Assembly: GCF_001936475.1 (NCBI RefSeq)
Contig: NZ_MSPQ01000002.1
Location: 310,001 to 374,000 of the forward strand
Reading direction: 5' to 3'
DNA: 64,000 nt
Source: Algoriphagus marinus
GTDB taxonomy: Bacteria > Bacteroidota > Bacteroidia > Cytophagales > Cyclobacteriaceae
The notes beneath the pieces were generated by a model. That model did not search any database, was not told the origin of the DNA, and saw nothing but the letters and a program-made list of their open reading frames with translations. Within the stretch, counting starts at the first letter, position 1; each line of letters begins with the position of its first letter. Both the position numbers and the translations under genes were made by a program. Shown here in pieces: positions 1 through 8,110 of the stretch.

Positions 1-478
1 TAAAGTCTTTATTGTTATAATAATCCACAATGTGAGTCCGGATGCTGTCGTCTAAGATTAAGCTGAGATTACCTGTACTTATCATTTCCTGATAAGTTCT
101 GGAAGAGCCTTCGAAAGATGCTCTACTATTCACTCCGCCAAATCCCACTTCATTGATAAAACCCAGCGTATCCACTGGAATAAAATCACCGAGAATGTAC
201 TCCTTCGCCAATTCAAGACTTTCAATTTTTCGGGTTCTATTTCTAAACCAAGTCCTTTCCAAATTGACAGAGTCATTGACAAGTTCTGCTTCTAAATTCC
301 TTAAATATTTAAGTTCCTTAGACCTGCTTTTCGTTGCTTCATTCCAATTATTGATGTTCAGAGCAATCAATATCCCGATTACTACCAGCACAATTTCTCC
401 GATTGCATAAATCAGGTATCGGGTAAATTTATTTTCAGCCAGCATTTTCTCACGAATTTTTCTAAAAAATTTAATCAT
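1..478 (-). CDS. DUF6090 family membrane protein, 3' end outside window
   Basis: The protein opens MIKFFRKIREKMLAENKF and runs into a single hydrophobic segment (IYAIGEIVLVVIGILIAL) followed by NNWNE, the hallmark N-terminus of the Bacteroidetes DUF6090 family. It is read from the ATG at 478 and stays open to the window edge, so the C-terminal part is missing. One membrane anchor near residues 22-42 is followed by a charged, probably helical domain. The function of the family is unknown. Two decayed members of the same family lie further on in this window (6684-7400 and 17395-17779). Family assignment is by recognition of the N-terminal motif; function is not inferred. Confidence 0.85.
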   Translation of the reverse strand, partial: MIKFFRKIREKMLAENKFTRYLIYAIGEIVLVVIGILIALNINNWNEATKSRSKELKYLRNLEAELVNDSVNLERTWFRNRTRKIESLELAKEYILGDFIPVDTLGFINEVGFGGVNSRASFEGSSRTYQEMISTGNLSLILDDSIRTHIVDYYNNKDF

Positions 479-568
479 TCAAGTTCAAGTGATTACGGTT
501 AAGAATTAGTAGAATTTGCAATTTCCAATAGATATTAGAAGGTGTTTCCATGAAGGGTATTTAAGTGT

Positions 569-1459
569 CTATTTTTTTCCAAACCCAGCTTTGATATACT
601 CCACCGCTTTTAGATGAGCGGAAGTTTCTTGTGAAACTGAGCCCCAAGTCATCACATCATGACCAACTCCTTCATGCATGAAGCTTTCGGTAAGTATTCC
701 TTCATTTTTTAATTTCAACATGAACAACTCCTCCTCAGCTCTTGAAATCTCAAATTCTCCTCGAATATTGAAAGTTGGCGGTAAATCTCCCAGATTTTTA
801 GCCCAAAGCGGTGAACCATAGTCACTTCTCACTTGATCCTGATTATCAAAGTATAAATCCTTACAGGCTGACCAAGAAGACCCTCCCCCATCAATGGCGG
901 CATAGACAAGTAGTTGAAAAGAGAATTTGGGGCTTTCTTTTGTATCTCTCGCCCTTAAAGTGATTGCTGCTGCAAAATACGCTCCGGCACTTTCTCCGGA
1001 AATGGCAAAGTTTGCCGTATCCAAACTAAGTTCATTAGCATGATTCCATAACCAGTCCGACACTTCATACACATCATCATGAGCAGTTGGATATTTATTT
1101 TCTGGTCCCAATCGGTAATCAATTGCAATGACGGTCACATCACCTTTCAAAGCTAAATATCTGCTTATCTCATCGTGACTGTCCAGACTTCCTGCAACCC
1201 AACATGCGCCATGCACATAGATTAAGGTAGGTTTTAAGCCTTCACTTTTTGGCCTATAGATTCGTATATCCACCTCACGACCAGGTAAAGGTATTGTCTG
1301 ATCAGAGATCAAAAGATCGAATTGCGAGGCAGCTGGTTTTATCCCCTCTACCTGTGCCCGAAATTGGTTAATACTTTCTGGTGTAGACAACCAAGCCTCC
1401 TGAGCGATTAGCATGGAAGGAATAGCTAGTAGAAAAAGGATGATTGTGACTATTTTCAT
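569..1459 (-). CDS. secreted alpha/beta hydrolase (acetyl esterase/HSL-like)
   Basis: A 296-aa carboxylesterase-type enzyme with an N-terminal signal peptide (residues 1-19, ending LIAQ), so it is probably exported to the periplasm. The nucleophile elbow is GESAG (Ser157) and the catalytic His is in GVGHD (His267). The acid position, usually Asp in this family, appears as Glu237 in GEFEIS. The oxyanion motif is HGACW (83-87) in place of the usual HGGG, which is atypical for the hormone-sensitive-lipase family. Substrate cannot be told. It stands between the DUF6090 gene and a CorA fragment on the same strand, with 126 bp upstream. The ATG at 1459 directly precedes the signal peptide. Confidence 0.85.
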   Translation of the reverse strand: MKIVTIILFLLAIPSMLIAQEAWLSTPESINQFRAQVEGIKPAASQFDLLISDQTIPLPGREVDIRIYRPKSEGLKPTLIYVHGACWVAGSLDSHDEISRYLALKGDVTVIAIDYRLGPENKYPTAHDDVYEVSDWLWNHANELSLDTANFAISGESAGAYFAAAITLRARDTKESPKFSFQLLVYAAIDGGGSSWSACKDLYFDNQDQVRSDYGSPLWAKNLGDLPPTFNIRGEFEISRAEEELFMLKLKNEGILTESFMHEGVGHDVMTWGSVSQETSAHLKAVEYIKAGFGKK

Positions 1460-1585
1460 GCGTGTTTATTTTAGGATTTAGTCCCATGTGATTTTGACCC
1501 GATTTGATCCTGTTTTTTAATTTTTCAGGGCTTTAATAATATATTTTAGAGAAATTTTATTTTAATGTACGGTTTTCTTATTTCT

Positions 1586-2035
1586 TCAAAGCCACTTTTT
1601 CCTTCTGAAATAAATCAGCATCGAAAATGCAACTACTAGCATCACTCCCCACATGATATAATAACTATATTGATAATGGAGCTTGGGGACGTTGTTAAAA
1701 TTGGTTCCATAGATTCCCGCAATAAAGGTCAAGGGAATAAAAACTACGGAAAAGACCGTCAGAAATTTCATGATATCATTGAGCTTGCTGCTAATGGTAA
1801 CATGGTAAATATTCAACTGATCGGATAAAATCTCCCGGTAACTATCCGAGGAATCACTGGCCTGACTGATATTATCCTGAAGCTCCTTGAAGTGAACATA
1901 GGTGCTTTCGGTGATCAGTTCAGACTCCATTTTAGCCAGGGAAAAAATCATTTCTTTCGCAGGTTTGATGTTTCTCCGAATGAAATTTAATTCGCGCTTA
2001 TAGTTATTGATTTCATTGATTGGATCGAACATCAT
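1586..2035 (-). pseudogene. CorA C-terminal fragment, copy 1 (open frame)
   Basis: This 149-aa frame matches residues about 219-362 of the full-length CorA encoded at 17899-18987, almost residue for residue. It keeps the coiled stalk helix, both transmembrane helices and the GIYGTNF pore motif. The cytoplasmic N-terminal domain is absent; the homology stops at about 2020, where an unrelated MMFDP start replaces it. It follows the terminator of the 1380-aa adhesin gene. A second fragment with the same breakpoint lies at 7531-7980 and carries a stop codon. Whether this membrane-only stub is translated is unknown; I treat it as a truncated duplicate. Confidence 0.8.
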
Positions 2036-2117
2036 GTTTTAGAAGGCACAAGCCTATTCCCTATTCATCAATAAGTTTCACTTATTCCAATCCCTTTAAG
2101 TTCCAAACCACATAAAA

Positions 2118-2147
2118 AAAGCCTCTCCTTTTAAAAGGAGAGGCTTT
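2118..2147 (-). terminator. intrinsic terminator of the 1380-aa adhesin gene
   Basis: A perfect 30-nt palindrome (AAAGCCTCTCC arms) is followed on the minus strand by a T run. It lies 19 nt past the adhesin stop codon. The same hairpin stands after the second adhesin gene at 8063-8092. Confidence 0.9.
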
Positions 2148-2165
2148 CGCGTTAAGAATTCAATT

Positions 2166-5100
2166 TTACTTTTTGATCAATCTCTTATTCATAACCAGTT
2201 CACCGGTTTGCACCTGAACTGTATAGAGTCCTGAACTCAAGTGACCTATATTTATCTGATATACAGAGTTTCCACTTTGAATGCCATCTTCTTCATAAAC
2301 CAGTCTACCGACTGCATCAAAGATTCTGATTCCCACATTCACTGTTTGATCCAATTCAACTTCAAGAGTCACATCAGATTCCGCTGGGTTAGGGAACATG
2401 TTGAAGTCTCCAAATCTAGGCTCTCTGCTTAGCTCAATTTCTCTTTCGATGGTCTGGCCAGCTCTGTCAGTACTAAAGACGGTGAATCTTGCTGTTAAAG
2501 GAATTGCAGTACCCTTCCAGATCAGCGAATTTCCAGCCAAGTCAAAATCAGAATTCTCAGCGATGGAATAGGTATGCTGATCATCTACAGGATCAATCGT
2601 TCTCAGATCACCGATGACGCTTCCGTCTTTGATGTCTCTTCGCATGATCGAATTACTCAGCTCGATACCTGTTGGCAAAGGCTTATCCGCTACTAGCACA
2701 TTCACAGTGATCGGTTCTTCAAGCTCAAACCATTCGTTTTCTACCAGCTCAGTTTGAAGCTTATAGAATCCAGACTGGAGCCCATTGTAAGATTCGGTAT
2801 TAACGTTTAGTTTGACATCTTTTCCTTCAAACCAATCAGAACTCATTTCAGAGATCTTCTTCTCAATCACCTCAACTGGAGTGTTCCAAGGAACCGCTAC
2901 CAAGTCTGCAACAACTCTCTTGTTGCTTCTGCCTTTTGCCTGGTGGATTGTAATTGATCCTCCACCCAAGATTGTCGAAGCATCCGAGTTATCATCAGTT
3001 CCCAGACCGTTGTCATAAATGATTCCTGAGTCTCCCCAGATTTTAATTCTGAATTCATCCGGAGCAGATCCACCGTTATAGTCTCCATCTAGTGCAACCA
3101 AAGTGAACCTAAAGCCCGGAACATCATTGATGGTTCCTTCGCCTCTGTATGTAGCTTTCTTACCGGAAATCACCAAGGTACCAGATTCATGGAAAGTAGA
3201 CTTGAATTTTAAGTCACCAGCCTTGAATTGGAAGTCAGTGTTACCATCTACTTGATTAGAGCCTTTCTTGTACTTGGAAACAAACCCGAAGTTGGCTTTT
3301 CCGGTCAAGCTTTCATCCGCTTTGTAAGCACCTGCGGGTGACATAATCCAGCCGCCACCGGATACAAAGTTCCCATTAGGATCATATATTGGCAAATAGG
3401 CCACAGATTCAACGAGTCCTGTACATTCAACTATAGTCGCTGATACTTTATAGACAACTGGTAGGCTGCCTAAGTCAGAAGCTAAAACAGTGATTGTTGC
3501 AATACCGGAAGCATCGGTTAAATCAGTATCCACATAAGCTCCATTATTTAAGGAGAATGTTACCTCTACTCCCTCAACAGCCGGTGATACAGTTGCTTTT
3601 AGAACAGCATCACTTCCTAAAGGAACAGGAGTGCCCGACTCAGAAGCATCAATAGTCAGAGGTATATTATCACTGATATTCACCGTGGCATTGGCATTGG
3701 ACATATTGCCAGCCGCATCGGTCACAGATACCGAAACTACATTGTCTCCTAGATTGTCGCAATCAAAGGTGAATGCTGCTGGGCTAAATACCACACCACT
3801 ACAGTTATCCGTTGCAGCAAAAATATCAGTAGCTAGTAGCGTGACCGTATTTGTCAAGCCAAGTACTGCCGTTGGTGTCGGCGAAATCACCGTGATCACT
3901 GGAGCTTCTGCATCTACCACGGTTATGGTGAAGCTTTTTTGCTCAGCTGAATTACCTGCTGCATCCACGGCATCTACAGTCACCGTAGTAGTTCCTATCG
4001 GGAAGGAGGTATTTGGATCCTGACTATAGCTGATAGTAGTACCCGGGCAATTATCAGAAACAGTCGCACTAAAGTCAACTATGGCACCACACTGGCCAGC
4101 ATCATTATTTATAGTTACAGGAATAGCCGGAATAGCGGTGATTACCGGAGCTTCTGCATCAACCACAGTTATGGTGAAGCTTTTTTGCACTGCTGCATTA
4201 CCTGCTGCATCCACCGCATCAACCGTCACGGTGGTAGTTCCTATCGGGAAGAGGGTGTTTGGATCCTGACTATAGCTGATGGTAGTACCCGGGCAATTAT
4301 CAGAAGCAGTCGCACTAAAGTCGACTATGGCACCACACTGGCCAGCATCATTATTTATAGTTCTAGAAGCCGGAATGGCGGTAATTACCGGAGCTTCTGC
4401 ATCAACCACAGTTATGGTGAAGCTTTTTTGCACTGAAGCATTACCAGCTGCATCTGTGGCATCTACAGTCACGGTGGTAGTTCCTATCGGGAAGGAGGTG
4501 TTTGGATCCTGACTATAGCTGATGGTAGTACCCGAGCAATTATCAGAAGCAGTCGCACTAAAGTCAACTATGGCACCACACTGGCCTGGATCATTATTTA
4601 TAGTTCTAGAAGCCGGAATGGCGGTAATTACCGGGGCAGTTTTGTCTTGTACGACAACCTCTGCAGTGGCTCTGGCGGAGGCCCCTTTACTATCGGTAAC
4701 GGTTATCTCAACCCGAGTTCTCCCCAAAGGGTAAGGCCCTAGCGGACTCAGGCTAAAGCTAATATCATCGCCATCGGGATCGAATGAGCCGTTATCAAAA
4801 TCAGTAGCAGTGGCAGTACCTTGGCAATTGGCATCGGCAGTCACGAAAAAATTTGCTGCTTGAGCTGTAGGTGGCTGGTTACATACGCCGTTCGGGTCGG
4901 TTATGGTCACCGTATAGGATGCAGAGGCTTTATTCCCTGCAAAGTCTTCAAAAGTTAAACTGATTCTGATAGTACCGACATTAGCACAAGTATAAACTTC
5001 TCCATTAGAAACAATAGGGGGTTCAAATTCACAGTTATCATACTGTGAAACAAGTACTCCGTTAGTAGTGGGATCGGCATCTGCTGTTCCATCAGGCCCG

Positions 5101-6308
5101 ATTGTTAAAAATACGTCCTTAACCACTAAAACTGGAGGTGTAGTATCTTCTACAGTAATAGTCGTCGAAGCCGTGCTAGAGGCTCCTTTGCTATCGGTAA
5201 CGGTTAAGGTAACAGGTGTAACGCCTAATGGGTAAGGCCCTGCAGGAGCTATACTGAAGCCAAGCACATCGCCATCGGGGTCGGTAGAACCGCCATCAAA
5301 GTCAGTAGCTACTGCAACTGCCTGGCAGTTTTCACCGGCTGATAAAACCAGCGGTTTAGCTACTGCTAAGGGTGAACTATTAGGATTCAAAATAAAAATG
5401 ACTTTGCCATTACTTCCGTTACCACCACCCTGTGAACCTGCACTAATAGTTATGTTAGTTCCAATATTACTTACGAAGGAGCCACCGCCGCCGCCGTTTG
5501 TTATACTAGTATTAAATGTTCCTCCACCTCCAAAGGCCCCTCCACCTCCACTATAGCCACCACCACCACCACCACCGCCACCAAAACCAGCATCGATACC
5601 GATTCCTCCGGTACCACCTTTCAGGATTCCTCCCCCTACTCCAGGACCGGCGCTTGGTAAATCAACTATATTAAGGGAATTATCTCCGTTTGCTCCACCG
5701 CTTAGATAACCACCTCCGCCTGCGCCTCCGTAAGCATCAGCGTTACTTTCACTTATCCAACCTCCACCTTGTCCTCCGCTACCATTTGAACCGCCAGGAA
5801 TCGCAGGGTTGCCACCTGAAGTACCACCTGTCGTTGTATTAGTTCCACCAAAGCCAGGACCAGTGCCGCCGCTACCGCCTCCTCCACCTGCGATAACCAA
5901 AGGATTACTCATAAAGTATACAGCAGAAGCATCGCCTCCTCCAGGAGCTATGCTCAAGATTGAAATTCCATTAGCCCCTACTTTCGGCAGTGTTGCATTT
6001 GGTCCAGCGGCACCAATTCTCAATTCTAGAACATCACCAGGATTAACGGAGAATGTACCAATCGCAGTTGCTCCTTTTCCTCCGCTGACGATCGTACTAC
6101 CCAATATGCTTCCTCCATCTGCTCCCAAGACCTCAATTGCTACACTAGTCACCCCACTAGGGATAATATATTGTTGAATAGGACCACCTGAATAATCGAA
6201 ATTTTGTGTTTGATTTATAATTTGCCCCTGCGTAGTAGGAATTAACCATAAAATTAAAATAAACAGCACGCATACTTTGAGGCCGATTCTGAGTAAATTT
6301 CCTGTCAT
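2166..6308 (-). CDS. T9SS-exported adhesin: Gly-rich domain, HYR repeats, sorting domain
   Basis: A 1380-aa secreted protein. In order: signal peptide (1-29); a very glycine-rich domain (about 30-305) of the beta-rich type found in surface proteins; HYR/Ig-like domains (about 310-860), of which three consecutive ones are near-identical (each with GQCGAIVDFSA and VTVDA.DAAGN); an Ig-like domain; a segment beginning VSGGGWIMSPAGAY that resembles the 'post-COAP-1' domain; and a C-terminal T9SS sorting domain (FNMFPNPA...VMNKRLIKK). The last ~240 residues are nearly the same as those of the 2323-aa protein encoded at 8111-15082. Probable role is attachment or matrix building on the cell surface (inference). 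The three HYR copies give 243-246-bp direct repeats in the DNA. Confidence 0.88.
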   Translation of the reverse strand: MTGNLLRIGLKVCVLFILILWLIPTTQGQIINQTQNFDYSGGPIQQYIIPSGVTSVAIEVLGADGGSILGSTIVSGGKGATAIGTFSVNPGDVLELRIGAAGPNATLPKVGANGISILSIAPGGGDASAVYFMSNPLVIAGGGGGSGGTGPGFGGTNTTTGGTSGGNPAIPGGSNGSGGQGGGWISESNADAYGGAGGGGYLSGGANGDNSLNIVDLPSAGPGVGGGILKGGTGGIGIDAGFGGGGGGGGGYSGGGGAFGGGGTFNTSITNGGGGGSFVSNIGTNITISAGSQGGGNGSNGKVIFILNPNSSPLAVAKPLVLSAGENCQAVAVATDFDGGSTDPDGDVLGFSIAPAGPYPLGVTPVTLTVTDSKGASSTASTTITVEDTTPPVLVVKDVFLTIGPDGTADADPTTNGVLVSQYDNCEFEPPIVSNGEVYTCANVGTIRISLTFEDFAGNKASASYTVTITDPNGVCNQPPTAQAANFFVTADANCQGTATATDFDNGSFDPDGDDISFSLSPLGPYPLGRTRVEITVTDSKGASARATAEVVVQDKTAPVITAIPASRTINNDPGQCGAIVDFSATASDNCSGTTISYSQDPNTSFPIGTTTVTVDATDAAGNASVQKSFTITVVDAEAPVITAIPASRTINNDAGQCGAIVDFSATASDNCPGTTISYSQDPNTLFPIGTTTVTVDAVDAAGNAAVQKSFTITVVDAEAPVITAIPAIPVTINNDAGQCGAIVDFSATVSDNCPGTTISYSQDPNTSFPIGTTTVTVDAVDAAGNSAEQKSFTITVVDAEAPVITVISPTPTAVLGLTNTVTLLATDIFAATDNCSGVVFSPAAFTFDCDNLGDNVVSVSVTDAAGNMSNANATVNISDNIPLTIDASESGTPVPLGSDAVLKATVSPAVEGVEVTFSLNNGAYVDTDLTDASGIATITVLASDLGSLPVVYKVSATIVECTGLVESVAYLPIYDPNGNFVSGGGWIMSPAGAYKADESLTGKANFGFVSKYKKGSNQVDGNTDFQFKAGDLKFKSTFHESGTLVISGKKATYRGEGTINDVPGFRFTLVALDGDYNGGSAPDEFRIKIWGDSGIIYDNGLGTDDNSDASTILGGGSITIHQAKGRSNKRVVADLVAVPWNTPVEVIEKKISEMSSDWFEGKDVKLNVNTESYNGLQSGFYKLQTELVENEWFELEEPITVNVLVADKPLPTGIELSNSIMRRDIKDGSVIGDLRTIDPVDDQHTYSIAENSDFDLAGNSLIWKGTAIPLTARFTVFSTDRAGQTIEREIELSREPRFGDFNMFPNPAESDVTLEVELDQTVNVGIRIFDAVGRLVYEEDGIQSGNSVYQINIGHLSSGLYTVQVQTGELVMNKRLIKK
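3900..4640 (-). repeat. three tandem HYR-domain coding repeats (243-246 bp)
   Basis: The string GGATCCTGACTATAGCTGAT recurs at 4015, 4261 and 4504, a spacing of 246 and 243 bp, and the flanking sequence is nearly identical. Each unit codes for one HYR domain of the 1380-aa adhesin. It is a coding repeat, not CRISPR. Confidence 0.9.
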
Positions 6309-6683
6309 TTTTTCTGAATTTTATTGTAAATATTTTATTAAACAACCCTTCACATCTACCCTATCGGAAAAGTTTTCGTTAGAAAAAATGGATCTATTGA
6401 GAAGCGATAATAAGGTCAATTGTCCCTTACCAAAAAACTAATCACGGACGAAAGTATGTATAAAATGTTCGAACGAATCGTTTTATTCTCCGAATGAAAT
6501 AAACTCCCATCGGCAAAGCCCCCCTCCTAGTTGCTACTGACAAAGAATACCTTTCAACGCAAAGTTAGACTTCAACCCAATTAGAAGTAAGTGCTATATA
6601 GAATCTTGAAAGAAGGGTAATCAGAAAACCTAAGTACAGGATAAAAAAGATCTGGCTTTCATCGACCATGAAGCTGGACTCGA
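6309..6683. other. intergenic region upstream of adhesin gene
   Basis: This 375-bp stretch between the adhesin start and the DUF6090 pseudogene has no supported gene. It should hold the adhesin promoter on the minus strand, but I see no clear TAnnTTTG box. Confidence 0.5.
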
Positions 6684-7400
6684 TTATTCCTTCAACTCAT
6701 GATCTATTTGACTTATAGTCTTTTTAGTTTTTCCCGCAAACCATAGTAAGATGCCAGCATAGTCTCCCTTAAAAAAATGTTAGTAATCGGGGCTTTTTTA
6801 AAATCACAATTTTCAAATATGCCTTCATCAGTGATAGGCTCAGCATCCCCCAAATTGCTACAATTTTAAGGCCTTTGAAACTTCTGGTATAAATACTTCA
6901 TTTTGAAAAGTGTGGTCATCTTACTTTTCAAAGTCCATCAAGTTTGCGAAAGTGAACGAGTACAAAGTAGTGATGGCTTGCCTCAATGAGGCATTGGATA
7001 TGATTTCTAATCCACACGCTTTAAGATTTTCAAATGCACTGGTAGTTGGGAGCGTCCTGGCGGTAAATATGAGATTGCTGAAATGGTATTTTAAAGAACC
7101 TGAATAGTCAATTTCTTATTGAGATAGCTTAAAAAATTTCATTAGACTTTAACCTTTGGTCATTAAAGTCAATATTGAAATGGACATCGGGTAGGTCTAA
7201 CTGGAGATTATTTCGGATTTCAGTGAGGTATTTCTATTCAATTTTTTTGGTTTGTACTTCAGTATTCCAATTATTAATCTGAACAGCAAACAAAATTCCA
7301 ATCACCTCCAAGATGATTTCACCTATAGCATACTTGAGGTATTTTCCAGCTTTGCCACTGTAGAGTAATTGCTGCCTGATTTTCTAAAAAATTTGATCAT
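6684..7400 (-). pseudogene. DUF6090 family pseudogene, near full length
   Basis: Read from the ATG at 7400 the sequence begins MIKFFRK and then loses frame: one A is missing from the run where the family has RKIRQ. In the shifted frame it continues with LKYAIGEIILEVIGILFAVQINNWN, an in-frame stop, EIRNNLQLD, then TSAFENLKACGLEIISNASLRQ, further stops, and a C-terminal LREKLK...QIDHELKE. These blocks are in the right order for a whole DUF6090 protein, so this is a decayed complete copy with several frameshifts and stops. It lies just downstream of CorA fragment copy 2, matching the corA-DUF6090 order at 17.4-19 kb. The short plus-strand frame at 6910-7107 is its antisense. Confidence 0.8.
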
Positions 7401-7530
7401 GATTTTTTTAAGTTATACTAATCGTAAAACTATTGTCTTATTTTAAAGAATTGCAAAGGCTGTTTTTAATCTGTTTATAAACTAAATATGCCAATCCTGT
7501 TCAGATGAACACTTAGGGTTTCTTATTTCT

Positions 7531-7980
7531 TCAAAGCCACTTTTTCCTTCTGAAATAAATCAGCATCGAAAATACAACTACTAGCAACACTCCCCACATG
7601 ATATAATAACTATATTGATAATGGAGCTTGGGGACGTTGTTAAAATTGGTTCCATAGATCCCCGCAATAAAGGTCAGAGGAATAAAGACTACGGAACAAA
7701 CCGTCAGAAATTTTATGATATAATTGAGCTTACTGCTAATGGTAACATGGTAAATATTCAACTGATCGGATAAAATCTCCCGGTAACTATCCGAGGAATC
7801 ACTGGCCTGACTGATATTATCCTGAAGCTACTTGAAGTGAACATAGGTGCTTTCGGTGATCAGTTCAGACTCCATTTTAGCGAGGGAAAAAATCATTTCT
7901 TTCGCAGGTTTTATATTTCTCCGAATGAAATTTAATTCGCGCTTATAGTTATTGATTTCATTGATTGGATCGAACATCAT
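7531..7980 (-). pseudogene. CorA C-terminal fragment, copy 2 (nonsense mutation)
   Basis: Aligns without gaps to copy 1 (constant offset of 5945 bp) and to the 3' part of full-length corA. A G-to-T change turns the codon for Glu in HFKELQ into TAG (7828-7830 on the plus strand), so the frame from the ATG at 7980 is interrupted. The part after the stop still encodes two transmembrane helices and the GTN pore motif. It shares the artificial start (MMFDP) and 5' breakpoint with copy 1, and its downstream flank (DUF6090) with copy 3. Confidence 0.85.
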
Positions 7981-8062
7981 GTTTTAGAAGGCACGTGCAT
8001 ATTCCCTATTCATCAATAAGTTTCACTTATTCCAATCCCTTTAAGTTCCAAACCACATAAAA

Positions 8063-8092
8063 AAAGCCTCTCCTTTTAAAAGGAGAGGCTTT
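8063..8092 (-). terminator. intrinsic terminator of the 2323-aa adhesin gene
   Basis: Same palindrome and T run as at 2118-2147, 19 nt past the stop codon of the large adhesin gene. It is part of the duplicated segment. Confidence 0.9.
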
Positions 8093-8110
8093 CGCGTTAA
8101 GAATTCAATT

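Larger units (their letters stand above)
1574..2742. repeat. segmental duplication, copy A
   Basis: About 1.17 kb that aligns without insertion or deletion to 7519-8687. It covers the CorA fragment, the terminator and the last ~190 codons of an adhesin gene. Identity drops abruptly to protein-level similarity beyond about 2742. Confidence 0.88.

Noticed and set aside
5809..6177. Proline-rich plus-strand open frame
   Set aside because: It is the antisense of the glycine-rich domain of the adhesin; Gly codons read backwards give Pro and Thr.
6910..7107. Plus-strand 65-aa open frame
   Set aside because: Antisense of the DUF6090 pseudogene.
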